A stretch of DNA of 64,000 nucleotides, taken from the NCBI GenBank assembly GCA_047967505.1, contig CM106539.1, one strand, 5' to 3'. This document shows, one piece after another, positions 23,177-32,115 of the stretch. Below the pieces are notes generated by a model. It saw nothing but the letters and a program-made list of their open reading frames with translations. It did no database searches and was not told where the DNA came from. A program made the position numbers and the translations under genes. Positions within the stretch are counted from its first letter, which is position 1, and every line of letters begins with the position of its first letter. This DNA is from Dipteris shenzhenensis. Lineage: Eukaryota; Polypodiophyta; Polypodiopsida; Gleicheniales.

Positions 23177-23782
23177 CTATTGTAAGGGAGCTGATTTGCT
23201 TGAGATTGTTGTTGAAGATGTGTCATCCAACGCTCTAGGCATAATTGGTTTAATAGCTCCTGTCCCCACATTCACCCTGATGGCGGTGTCATGATTCTGG
23301 ATTGTCAGTCTATCAATTCCCCAGTCATGGAGGACTGATGCTTCCCGTAACCAAGGACGTCCTAGTAAGATTTGATAGGATTTTTTGGGGAGATCCAAGA
23401 TTGTGAATTGAAGGGAAAAACAGACTCTTGCGATCTTTGTGGACACGCCATTCACTATTCCCAATGGTCTAGCCCGTGAATCATGGGCAAGGCATATGTT
23501 GAAATTAGCCTTTTGCGTTGGTGGGAGACCCCATTCTTCGTAGATCTCCTTGGATAGGACATTTACACCTGCTCCACCATCCACTATGGCTTGGACTTCA
23601 TTATATGCCTTGTGGATCAAAGGCACAGTTATGTTGCGTATGTCATCTCGCTCACCCATCCGCACAGGGATATCTTCAACGTCGTTCATAGGTGGAGGGG
23701 GATTTGCGAGTTCAGCCCATCCTTTGAAACTCTCCCAGAGATTGGGATAATTCTGTAGAAGGATTCCGATGGGAATGGACAC
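23177..23782 (-). pseudogene. Retropepsin of A3
   Basis: A 201-codon open frame, the best-preserved protease of family A. The active site AIVDGGAGVNVLSKEIYEEW lies near residues 65-84, and the C-terminal motif SYQILLGRPWLREAS near 136-150. It would process the gag-pol polyprotein. Asp-Gly-Gly replaces Asp-Ser-Gly, as is common in plant gypsy elements. It is joined upstream to the gag linker and downstream, over frameshifts, to an acidic linker (23,020-22,757) and then RT. Confidence 0.85.
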
Positions 23783-23790
23783 AGGGCAAC

Positions 23791-24403
23791 TCAGGATGCT
23801 AGGGAGTGCGGCTCCTTCAAGTTGACGTGGCGGTACATTCTGTTGTGGAGTCTATTGTTGGAACAAAGGCTCGAGTATAGTATCAATACTTTGTGGGGCC
23901 AAGTCATGGATTGGGTCTTGAGCTTGTTTCTCAGCTTCAAATTGAGCTTGTTCATTTTGTACCCATTGTTGAAGTGCCTGAAAATGAGCCTTCTCCACCT
24001 CTGCATTTGGGTATGCAACTTCTTTTATTTGAGGCTCGGGAGTTGATGTGGATGAGCTCGGCTTCTCATTACTTGGCGGAGGTGGAGGCACTTGTGCTTT
24101 ATTTTTTAGAAGTCGCTTTGGTTGGATTGGAATGTTAGGGTCCTTGGTGGCCTCTTTCTGTTGGTGTGTAATTACATTTACTGGTTGTGATTTTACACTT
24201 GCCGAACCCAGACTTTGATGGTCCACCCCAATGATGCCAATGGGGATGTCAGGCTTAACCTCTGTTTAGGGATCTTATTTTTCATGGGACAATCCATACA
24301 AGCATGTCCTATGCCACAATCTGTGTAGAGTGGTTTGAAAGTTGCTGGGCTACCACGATGAGGGCACTCTGCGATCCGGTGATTTTCTCCACAACCGTAG
24401 ATG
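23791..24403 (-). pseudogene. Gag C-terminal part of A3
   Basis: Zinc knuckles lie at about 24,400-24,290 (CGENHRIAEC type and CTDCGIGHACMDC in reading frames of the minus strand). They are followed by a Pro/Glu/Gln-rich linker (24,226-23,852). Homology to A1 and A2 begins exactly at the first knuckle. Upstream the sequence is leader-type repeat, so the capsid part of gag has been deleted. Confidence 0.75.
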
Positions 24404-24410
24404 GAGGGGG

Positions 24411-25087
24411 GAGAATGTTAGATATGCTCAATGCCCCACCCTCCTCGTAACCACCAGTGGTCTAAGGTGCTCAAGTTGTAAGGCTCCCATATGAGGAGAA
24501 GCCATGTGTAAGCCCGGGACACTGGATGGATCCTGACTTGCATGTCAGATGAGGTCTATCGAGGGTCTATCAATGAGACTGTTGATGGTAGAAAGGTCAT
24601 TGTGTGAGAGCCCCTTATTCTTGCTGGGGTGTGGGGGGTCCCAGGGGGGCCAGCGGCCCCCCTGGTGGGGGTTTGGGGGCGGGTGCCCCCGAGGCAATGG
24701 TATAGGGAATATTCCTTGAATATTCCATGGATGACTAGTGGGTTCCATTGACTAGGTTGACTGGTCGGCTCCGCCGACTAGGTCGACTGGTTGACTCCAC
24801 CGACTATGTTGATCCAACTACCACCCTCATAGCTATAAAGAGGCGACCTCCCCAGTCCAGTGGATCAGATCAGTTCAGATCAGATCATCTTCAAGCTAGT
24901 AGCTCTTCACCTAGTATCTGTCTAGATCGCCATCTAAGCTCCACTGTAGGAGTGCATGGGTGGACGGCAGAGCCATGATCTGTACTACATCAGTATTGAA
25001 GGAAAAGTTTGTTCCTCTCTAGTTTGCTGTGTACTCTCTATTCTTTGTTCAGTTCTGTTCCGCTACGCCATGTAATTTAACAGAGAA
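24411..25087 (+). mobile_element. Solo LTR, copia-like, with perfect target duplication
   Basis: LTR at 24,416-25,082 (667 bp), starting TGTTAGATATGC and ending AATTTAACA. It is flanked by GAGAA on both sides (24,411-24,415 and 25,083-25,087). On the plus strand it has a TATAAAG box at 24,834-24,840 and a strong GC-rich hairpin. No internal region is present, so the element was probably lost by LTR-LTR recombination. It interrupts the leader of A3. Assignment to copia rests on LTR style only. Confidence 0.9.
24641..24665. repeat. Perfect 11-bp GC hairpin in the solo LTR
   Basis: CCAGGGGGGCC, loop AGC, GGCCCCCCTGG. It lies in a G-rich block upstream of the TATA box. Confidence 0.9.
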
Positions 25088-26230
25088 GGGGGGGGGGTGG
25101 TGGAAAGGAGGGGGGAAGGGGGTGGTGGAGATGGAGGGGGGAGAAGGGGGTGGTGGAAATGGAGGGGGAGGGGGGAGGGGGGGAGGGGAAGGTGTAGATG
25201 GAGGGGGGAGAAGGGGGTGGTGGAAATGGAGGGGGGCAGGGGGGAGGGGGGAAGGGGGTGGTGGAGATGGAGGGGGAGAGGGGGTGGTGGAAATGGAGGG
25301 GGGAGGGGGGAGGGGGGGAGGGGGAGGTGTATATGGAGGGGGGGGGAGGGGGTGGTGGAGATGGAGGGGGGAAGGGGGAGGGGGTGGTGGAGATGGAGGG
25401 GGGGAATGGGGGAGGGGGTGGTGGAAATGGAGGGGGGGAGGGGGGAAGGGGGTAGTGGAGATGGAGGGGGGAGAAGGGGTGGTGGAATGGATGGGGGAGG
25501 GGGGGAGGGTGTGGTCGAAATGGAGGGGGGAGGGGGGGGGGTGGTGGAAATGGAGGGGGAAAAGGGGGAGGGGAGGAGGGGGTGGTGGAAATGGGACGGG
25601 GAAAAAAAAGAAGAGAAAAAACTTGATGGATGGAAATCCAAATGGAGGAAGAGGTGGTCACCTGAACGCTCTCCAACTCTTTCTCGATGTACGGGATTGT
25701 TGAAGAACAATGGACGTGGGTGTATGGCTAGGTTATTGCTGCGAGATGGGCTCGAAGTCACTTACAATGTGAGGGATGGGAGTAAGGTGGTGGTCGATGG
25801 AGAGGGAGGAGTGTCTTGCGTAGGGCTCAGAATGAAGAGGAGGATGGAGGCACAATGTGAAAGATGAAGAATGAGGGGGTGGAGTTGGGTTTTTATAGGA
25901 AATGAGTTTAGGTTTAGGGTTAAACCCTAAACTCTTCCTGAGCCATAAACTCCTTATGGATAGCTCGGTTTGCTCTTCTGCAACAAGGTGAAATGATCGA
26001 AATTGCAAGCTCTACGCAGTCGTGACCAATACCTAGCCTGACTGTTTATCAAGAGAAATAAAGAAAATTTCTTAAGGTAGTAACCCAAGGTTGATGCTTG
26101 GGGTTGATATGTTTGGCTAGAATGGGGAAAATTTTACTCTCCTTGCCTTGAGTGTTATTTTCGTGAAAGTTCGAAGTAGTTTGTTTTTTACACATACCTG
26201 CGTATGTTACTCTTACTTGAGATTCTAGTC
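25088..26230 (-). other. C-rich leader of A3
   Basis: Between primer site and gag. The gag-proximal half (25,088-25,600, plus-strand view) is a GGGGGA/TGGTGGAAATGGA minisatellite with units of about 35-70 bp. The LTR-proximal half contains, on the minus strand, a telo-box-like AACCCTAAAC followed about 15 bp later by CCTATAAAAACCC (about 25,890-25,932). The long Gly/Trp-rich and Pro/Ser-rich frames (up to 256 codons) are products of the repeat and not genes. Confidence 0.75.
25890..25932 (-). promoter_or_regulatory. Telo-box and TATA-like pair in the A3 leader
   Basis: On the minus strand AACCCTAAAC stands just upstream of TATAAAAA. The TATA motif and its 3' flank are conserved in the A2 leader at 6,391 and 6,736. 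The layout resembles a plant core promoter. Activity is inference. Confidence 0.4.
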
Positions 26231-26248
26231 TCTCCGACAGTGGCACCA
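26231..26248 (-). other. Primer binding site of A3, tRNA-Asp-like
   Basis: Minus strand TGGTGCCACTGTCGGAGA, two bases inside the LTR. It matches 13 of 18 positions of the complement of the plant tRNA-Asp 3' end. Asp-primed elements include the Athila group. Confidence 0.7.
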
Positions 26249-26250
26249 AA

Positions 26251-27211
26251 TGTTGGTTCTTTCTACTGCTTTTTTAGGAAGAGCTGGGTAGTCTCAATAT
26301 GCAGGGTTCCGAGGCTTTTTGCCACCTACAGATATATTGGGTTGTCGTTTGTAGTATACGTGTAGCTTAGGACCTCGAGTCGTGTTCAGTGAGAGACATA
26401 GGCTTAAGTGTCGTAAGCAAACAAAGTGCATGCATGTGTAAAAGGAATGTGTATCATCATGATTCAGGTAATGAAGGCTTTCACCTTCATTGGGGGTTAC
26501 AGGGTTTTAGGAGGAGTTTAAGGGTTAGAAGGAGGTTCCAAGTTAGAAGGAGGTTCTAGGGTTTAGAAGGAGGTTCTAGGGTTTAGAAGGAGGTTTCAAG
26601 GTTTAGAGAGAGGTTCCAGAGTTTAGAAGAGGTACTAGGGGTTAGAAGGTGGTTCCAAGGTTAGAAGGAGGTTAGAAGGAGGTTCCAAGGTTTAGAAGAA
26701 GGTTCCAGGGTTAGAGGTTCCAGAGGTTAGAAGAGGTTCCAGGGTTAGAAGGAGGTTCCAAGGTTCAGGAGGAGTCCAGGGTTAGAAGGAGGATCAAAGG
26801 TTCAGGGTAGAGTACATGGTGGAGAACTCGTCTCCCTTGTAGATCATGGAGTTTAAGGGTTGAGGAACAAAGGGTTTAGGGAGATCATAGGAGTGGGAGA
26901 GGAAGAAGGTGTAAGAGTATGGGGGAAAGAAGAGAGAGGAGGGAGGAGGAGGAGGGAGGAGGAGGAGAGAGGAGGAGGAGGAGGGAGGAGGAGGAGGAGG
27001 AGGGAGGAGGAGGAAGGAGGAGGAGGGAGGAGGAGAGGAGAGGATGGGTTGCAAGGTTGGAGGAGAGAGGAGGAGGAGTTGCAATGTTAGGACATGATTT
27101 TGGACGTGGAGTGCAAGGAAGCATGGACACATGAAACAAATGCTTGGAGTACCAAAGTAGACTCAACACAATGCCCCAAAGAGTATGGGCTTCATTCCAT
27201 TATGGGGTATT
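26251..27211 (-). mobile_element. 5' LTR of A3, truncated
   Basis: Matches 14,021-14,975 of the 3' LTR. Homology ends at GGGGTATTT, exactly inside the reversed TATA box seen at 14,970-14,977. The U3 part and any target duplication are therefore lost. It contains an AGG-rich tract at 26,935-27,060 and the GGTTCCA minisatellite. Confidence 0.85.
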
Positions 27212-27704
27212 TTGAAATTTCAACCAACGCACAAAAACTTTGATAGCAAAAAGGAAGAAACAAAGCATAAAATAAGAATAAGAAATGCGAAGAGAGAGTG
27301 AGAGAGAGAGAGAGAATTAAATTAGGTTTGATTTCCACCACAACACAACCTAACCCAAAAGAAGAAGAAGAAGAAAGAAACCAAGATAAACCAACATACA
27401 TATAAGAAAACAAATGAAACACCAATGCAAACATAAGAGAGCCAAGATAAACTAGCATACATATTAAAAATAAATGAAACACCAACACAAACACAAGGAA
27501 AAAACTAATGCTAACACAAGGGAACCAAGATAAACCAACATACATATAAGAAAACAAATGAGACACCATCACAAACACAAGGAAGCAATTATTATCATTA
27601 ATTTTTAATTAGTTCATTTTTATTTGTTTAAAAAATAAAAAATAAATAAAGAAGTGGAAGGAAAAATATAATAAATTTTATACATACATTGTGTGTGTGT
27701 GTGT
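27212..27704. other. Low-complexity spacer with minisatellite
   Basis: No gene. (GA)n at 27,294-27,315 and GAA units at 27,360. A repeat CCAAGATAAACCAACATACA occurs near 27,381, 27,442 and 27,524. AT-rich and (GT)n sequence leads into the LINE. Confidence 0.7.
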
Positions 27705-29605
27705 ACGCGTAGCCTTACTGTATGCCATTGCTACCCATCTTATGGTACAGTATATTGATCATCTTGTGGATACTGTAAGCTCTCTCCATGGTTTGGAATT
27801 GTTGGATGCAAATCGTAGCATGGTTGCTCAAGCCTATGCTGATGATTCTTTCTTTACCCCAAAGAATACTCAAAATGATCTTTCTGCTTTGATGCAAGCT
27901 CTTTCAATTTATGGTTTGGCATTTGACCTTCATGTCAATTTTCAAAAGTCTAAGTTGCTCCCATTGCATCCTAAATACTGGCACAATCTCTTATTGCCAG
28001 GGGAAATCATTCCACCCACTCAGTTAGTTCATCATCTTGGTTACCCTTTGGGGTGGGGGCTTACTCGATGACAACAAATTGATTGGGTACTAGTTAAGCT
28101 CAGGAAAAAGCTTGAATATTGGAAACTAGCAACCTGGCCCTTGCATGTTCGTCTCCGAATAGTGCAATCCATACTTGTGGCATATATTCAATTTTATTTG
28201 CCTTTGATCATGTTCACCAAGGAAGATCTTGCTTCCTTCATGTCTATCATTATGGAAATTGTTTGGCGTTCCAAACATGGTAGAAAAAGTCCCAGGCTGC
28301 TTTTGGTGCATCAAATTTGTTCCCCTAAGATGCATGGAGGTTTGAATATCACTAATATCCAAGTGCACATCCTTGCTCATAGGGGGAAAATGTTGCTACA
28401 GTTTCTACAAGGTGATCAGCCTTGGGCTATTATGATTTGATCTCTGGTCACACAAGTCAGTACTTCTGCCTTTGGTCATTGGCAACCCACTCAGTGGGAT
28501 TTCTTGTTTGGTTGCATTGATGGCACTTTGCATGGCTGCCGTATGGTCTCTAGCTTTCTTCTTAACTGGAAGCACATTCTTTCTTACCTGGAATGGCATG
28601 GTCGACAGTCTCTTATGGGTAATTATTTGAGGGCTGAAGGCATTCATTGTTCAAGCTTTTCAGCCTTTGATGGCTTTACAGGAACCTCGCCGTTCCTACT
28701 TTGTTTCTTTTAAACGGGTCAATTCTGTTGCTGATGTTATTCACGAGGATGGATCTATGCTTCCCTTTTCTCTGGTAGCCACACGGTGTGGCTTGGCCTC
28801 TCATTATTGTACTTTGTGGCAGCAAATTACTTGTATGCTTTCGCCTTTGGTTCCAATTCCTCCTTTGGAACTTCATGATCAATTAGAGGATTGGACTTTG
28901 ACTTCCCCAGGGTCCTCTTCTCGTCCTTTGAGGCTATCTTAGATTATAGTGCCTGCATTTTATAAAATCCTTTTGCCTCAACCTTAGGTTTCAGAAAGGG
29001 GTAATTCTATTTGGCAAATGCATCGTCCAGCTAAGTGGTGGAGAAAGAGACTGCAACAACTTTGGGCATACAAGGTTCCTCTTTGGCAACAAGTTTTTTT
29101 ATGGCGAGTGCTTCTGGGAGTTTTTCCATCTGGATGACTGATGGCCCATAGACACATTGCTCCTGCTGTATGTCACCAATGTTTGATTTCTTAGGAGACT
29201 GTGCCTCATTTTTTATGGCTTTGTCCGTCCTCTCGTGAGTTTCTGGATCTTCTTCGACAGTGACTATGAGTGCGATTCTTGACTATTCCCTTCGGAAGTC
29301 CTTCTGGCTCTTTGGTTTTCATCCACCCAAACCAGAGTTTCATATTTTCTTTGTTTGGGTTCACTATTGGGCACTTTGGACTTTATGGATAGACAGAAAT
29401 TGTAAAGTCTTTGGTGATCCCACATTCTCTTTGTTTGCTTTCTTTAAGCATTCTTCGCAGTAATTTTTTTTTGATTGCTTGTAGACTCGCTTCATAGATC
29501 ATGATGTATATTTAGCATACACAAAGATTTTCAGCTCATGTATTTTCTAGCGCCTCGCTTTTGAGGTGGCTATTCTTGTAATATAATCAATCATAGTTTT
29601 CACTA
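27705..29605 (+). pseudogene. LINE (non-LTR retrotransposon) 3' half
   Basis: Frame 27,691-28,071 contains the RT catalytic box AYADDSFF (about 27,832-27,855) and downstream thumb-like sequence. It continues past a stop through 28,141-28,440 (PLHVRLRIVQSILVAYIQF), a typical plant LINE RT tail. At 29,010-29,240 the zinc-binding domain that ends plant LINE ORF2 is readable (FLWRVLLGVFPSG, CHQCLIS...ETVPHFLWLCP). Multiple stops are present. The 3' end is TAATATAATCAATC...CACTAAAAAA followed by a TG/TA microsatellite. Endonuclease and the N-terminal half of RT are missing: a 5'-truncated copy. Confidence 0.85.
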
Positions 29606-30039
29606 AAAAATGTGTGTGTGTGTGTGTGTGTACACATATATATACACATATATACATATATATGTATATATGTATTAGTTGTACAAAGGCGGGAGAATCT
29701 AAGGAATTGAGAAGAAATAACTCTGTATTTTGCCAAATCAGAAATGTTTGAATCTATGTGAGGCATTTTTATAATTTGTAAACCGCTATATTTAGGTTGT
29801 AAATGTTTATCGTATATATCAACTTCTAATCCTAGGGCAGATTGAGAAAGTCTAAGATCTAAGAAAACACAAGAATCTGCTCTTGAAGTGCAGTTAAGTA
29901 CACAAGAGTCATGAAAATAGATTCCTTCTCCAAAAGCACAAGCATCATTGTACATAAAGTCTTGAAAGTCGAGGTTCTCTTTGACTCCTTGGGTAGACCA
30001 TCCAGCATGTATGTGAGTCCTTGTTGGGGACCTGACCAC
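29587..30039 (-). other. Unrecognised 150-codon open frame
   Basis: The last 30 codons are a translation of TG/TA microsatellite. The first 110 have normal composition (GEGIYFHDSCVLNC; LGLEVDIYDKHLQPKYSGLQ) and could be an exon or an old coding remnant. No family is recognised and no splice sites are convincing. The 5' part overlaps an 87-bp tandem duplication (about 30,015-30,175). Confidence 0.3.
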
Positions 30040-30180
30040 TCAGTCACAAAGTGGGCACAAGTAGAGCGACTACAGATTCTTCTGCTCTCACGGATGTATA
30101 TGAGTCCTTGTTGGGGACCTGACCTCACAAAGTGGGCACGAGTAGAGCGACTACAGATTCTTCTGCTCTCACAGATGATT
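30015..30180. repeat. 87-bp tandem duplication
   Basis: AGTCCTTGTTGGGGACCTGA...TTCTGCTCTCA occurs at 30,016 and 30,103. The two copies differ by a short indel and a few bases. Confidence 0.85.
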
Positions 30181-30465
30181 CGGGGGAAGCCATCAGTGCC
30201 ACATCATATCATTCAGGTCGAGTTTGGGGCTTCTGTGACTACATCTAGATGCAACATTCCTGACCATCACCTATCTACACCGGCTTAGGATATACGGAGA
30301 CTGCACTTTAAGGAGACGCAGGTTATTCTTCAGTATAACAGATTGTAAACTACCTCGATATCTATCATTTTCCATCTCCATAGTCTCTATTCCTAGCTCC
30401 ATACGATTAGCAATAGCTTCTTCCTCTCTCATTCCACCCATAAACTTAACATAGTAATCATTCCT

Positions 30466-30469
<4 letters not shown>

Positions 30470-30529
<60 letters not shown>

Positions 30530-30651
30530 CCTCTCCCTCTCTCCTCACACAAACAAACAAAATGTATTTCGAAATATATAGATTACTTTAATCTCTAACC
30601 ATGCTAAGACCCAGATTATTCCTCACATAAACAAACAAAACATTATTAGGA

Positions 30652-30724
<73 letters not shown>

Positions 30725-31018
30725 CTCTCCCCCTCTCCCCCTCTCCCTCTCTCCTCACACAAACAAACAAAATGTATTTCGAAATATATAGATTACTTTA
30801 ATCTCTAACCATGCTAAGACCCAGATTATTCCTCACATAAACAAACAAAACATTATTAGGACCATCTCTCTCTCTCTCTCTCTCTCTCTCCCCCCCCCCG
30901 GTATCTCCCTCAAATAATTCAAAAATATAGCAGCTCAAAATATTATCTCTCCCCCCCCCCCTCTCTCTCTCCTTAGTATCTGCCTTCAAATAATTCAAAA
31001 ACATAGCAGCTCAAAATT

Positions 31019-31079
<61 letters not shown>

Positions 31080-31380
31080 ATCCTATACCAGAGATGAAAC
31101 AAATGTCAAAATAATCTTATGGCTCTAAATATCATCAACCTCTATCTCCTTTTCCTCTCTACCTTTTGCAACAAACATATAGGCTACTTCTAAGACAAAG
31201 AGACAACTTTCAAAGCGAAATAACTTCATTACTATGAAACTATGTGTCCTTTCTTCTGAAGTTGATTCTCTATACTCCAATAACGCAGAGAAAGAGACAA
31301 AAATGATGGAACACCCTTTTTTTGTACTCCTTCAAAGAATGCCTCAAATAATTCAAAAACATAACAGCTCAAAATTATAA

Positions 31381-31429
<49 letters not shown>

Positions 31430-31540
31430 ATGGTATCTACCTTCAAATAATTAAAAACATAGCAGCTCAAAATTATAACCTCTCTCTCACTCTCCCTCTC
31501 TCCTTCTCTCTCTCTCTCTCTCCCTCTCTATGTCCCTCCT
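30470..31540. repeat. Complex of long (CT)n tracts and duplicated spacers
   Basis: CT tracts at about 30,470-30,540, 30,653-30,745, 30,867-30,890, 30,945-30,972, 31,023-31,076, 31,380-31,425 and 31,480-31,530. The non-CT spacers are themselves repeated: a 110-bp piece with CACACAAACAAACAAAATG (30,545-30,650 and 30,755-30,865) and a 45-bp piece with CAAATAATTCAAAAACATAG (four copies). Arg/Glu-rich frames over it are artefacts. Confidence 0.92.
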
Positions 31541-31815
31541 ATACCAGAGAAGAAACAAATGTCGAAATAATCTTATGGCTTTAAATATCATCAACCTCTA
31601 TCTCCTCTTCCTCTCTACCTTTTGCAACAAACATATAGATGACTTGTGAGATAAAAACTTAATAAAGAGACAACTTTCAAAGTGAAATCACTTCATTACC
31701 TTGAAATAATGTGTCTTTTCTTCTAAAGTTGATTCTTTATACTCCAATAAGGCAGAGAAATTAGAGGCAAAAATGATAGAACACCCTTTTTTCATACTCC
31801 TTCAAAGAAGAATCA
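31075..31815. repeat. Direct duplication, offset about 460 bp
   Basis: 31,078-31,345 is repeated at 31,541-31,815 with scattered changes, starting at CCTATACCAGAGA and ending at ACTCCTTCAAAGAA. The CT-tract block lies between the copies. Confidence 0.85.
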
Positions 31816-31904
31816 GGTTGTCCCTTTGGTTTCTAAGAAGAGAGTAGCAATGTACGAATGAATGGAAGTAATAATGAAATAGAAGAGAGGAGCGATGAAT
31901 AGAG

Positions 31905-32115
31905 CTTGGACAAAAGTTTTCTCTGAGAGATTTTCACAGGTATAAGAAAAACATGAACAAAGAGGAGGGAAACTGACTAATCAAGAGTAGATTGAAACAA
32001 GAAGCTTGGACTGAAGTTTTCTTTGAGAGATTTTCGCAGGTGTAAGAAAAATGTGAACAAAGAGGAGGAAAAATGACTAATAAAGAGTAGAATAGAGATA
32101 GTTTGAAACAAGGTG
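31905..32115. repeat. Tandem duplication of about 100 bp
   Basis: AGCTTGGAC...TTTGAGAGATTTTC followed by AACAAAGAGGAGG appears twice, at about 31,905 and 32,003. Confidence 0.85.

Larger units (their letters stand above)
14021..27211 (-). mobile_element. Ty3/gypsy family A element A3, about 13 kb
   Basis: Order on the minus strand: truncated 5' LTR, Asp primer site, leader (with solo-LTR insertion), gag remnant, protease, RT, RNase H, integrase, spacer, extra ORF, 3' LTR. Domain order places it in Ty3/gypsy. The Asp primer site, single RNase H, lack of a chromodomain and 3' extra ORF point to an Athila-like position, which a tree would have to confirm. Confidence 0.9.

Noticed and set aside
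19000-24400. Second (archaeal-type) RNase H or chromodomain that would place family A with Tat or chromoviruses
   Set aside because: RNase H is followed within about 60 residues by the integrase zinc-binding region, and the integrase C-terminus ends without a chromodomain-like segment.
25029-25867. Gly/Trp/Arg-rich frames of 224-256 codons on the plus strand, and Pro/Ser-rich frames of about 200-230 codons on the minus strand
   Set aside because: They lie over a GGGGGA-type minisatellite in the A3 leader. All frames stay open because the repeat lacks stops, and the solo-LTR boundary cuts through the region.
26231-26248. tRNA gene
   Set aside because: This and the other primer sites match only the last 13-18 bases of a tRNA; no cloverleaf is present. 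No tRNA or rRNA gene was seen in the window.
30271-31004. Arg/Glu-alternating proteins on the minus strand
   Set aside because: They are translations of long CT/GA microsatellites.
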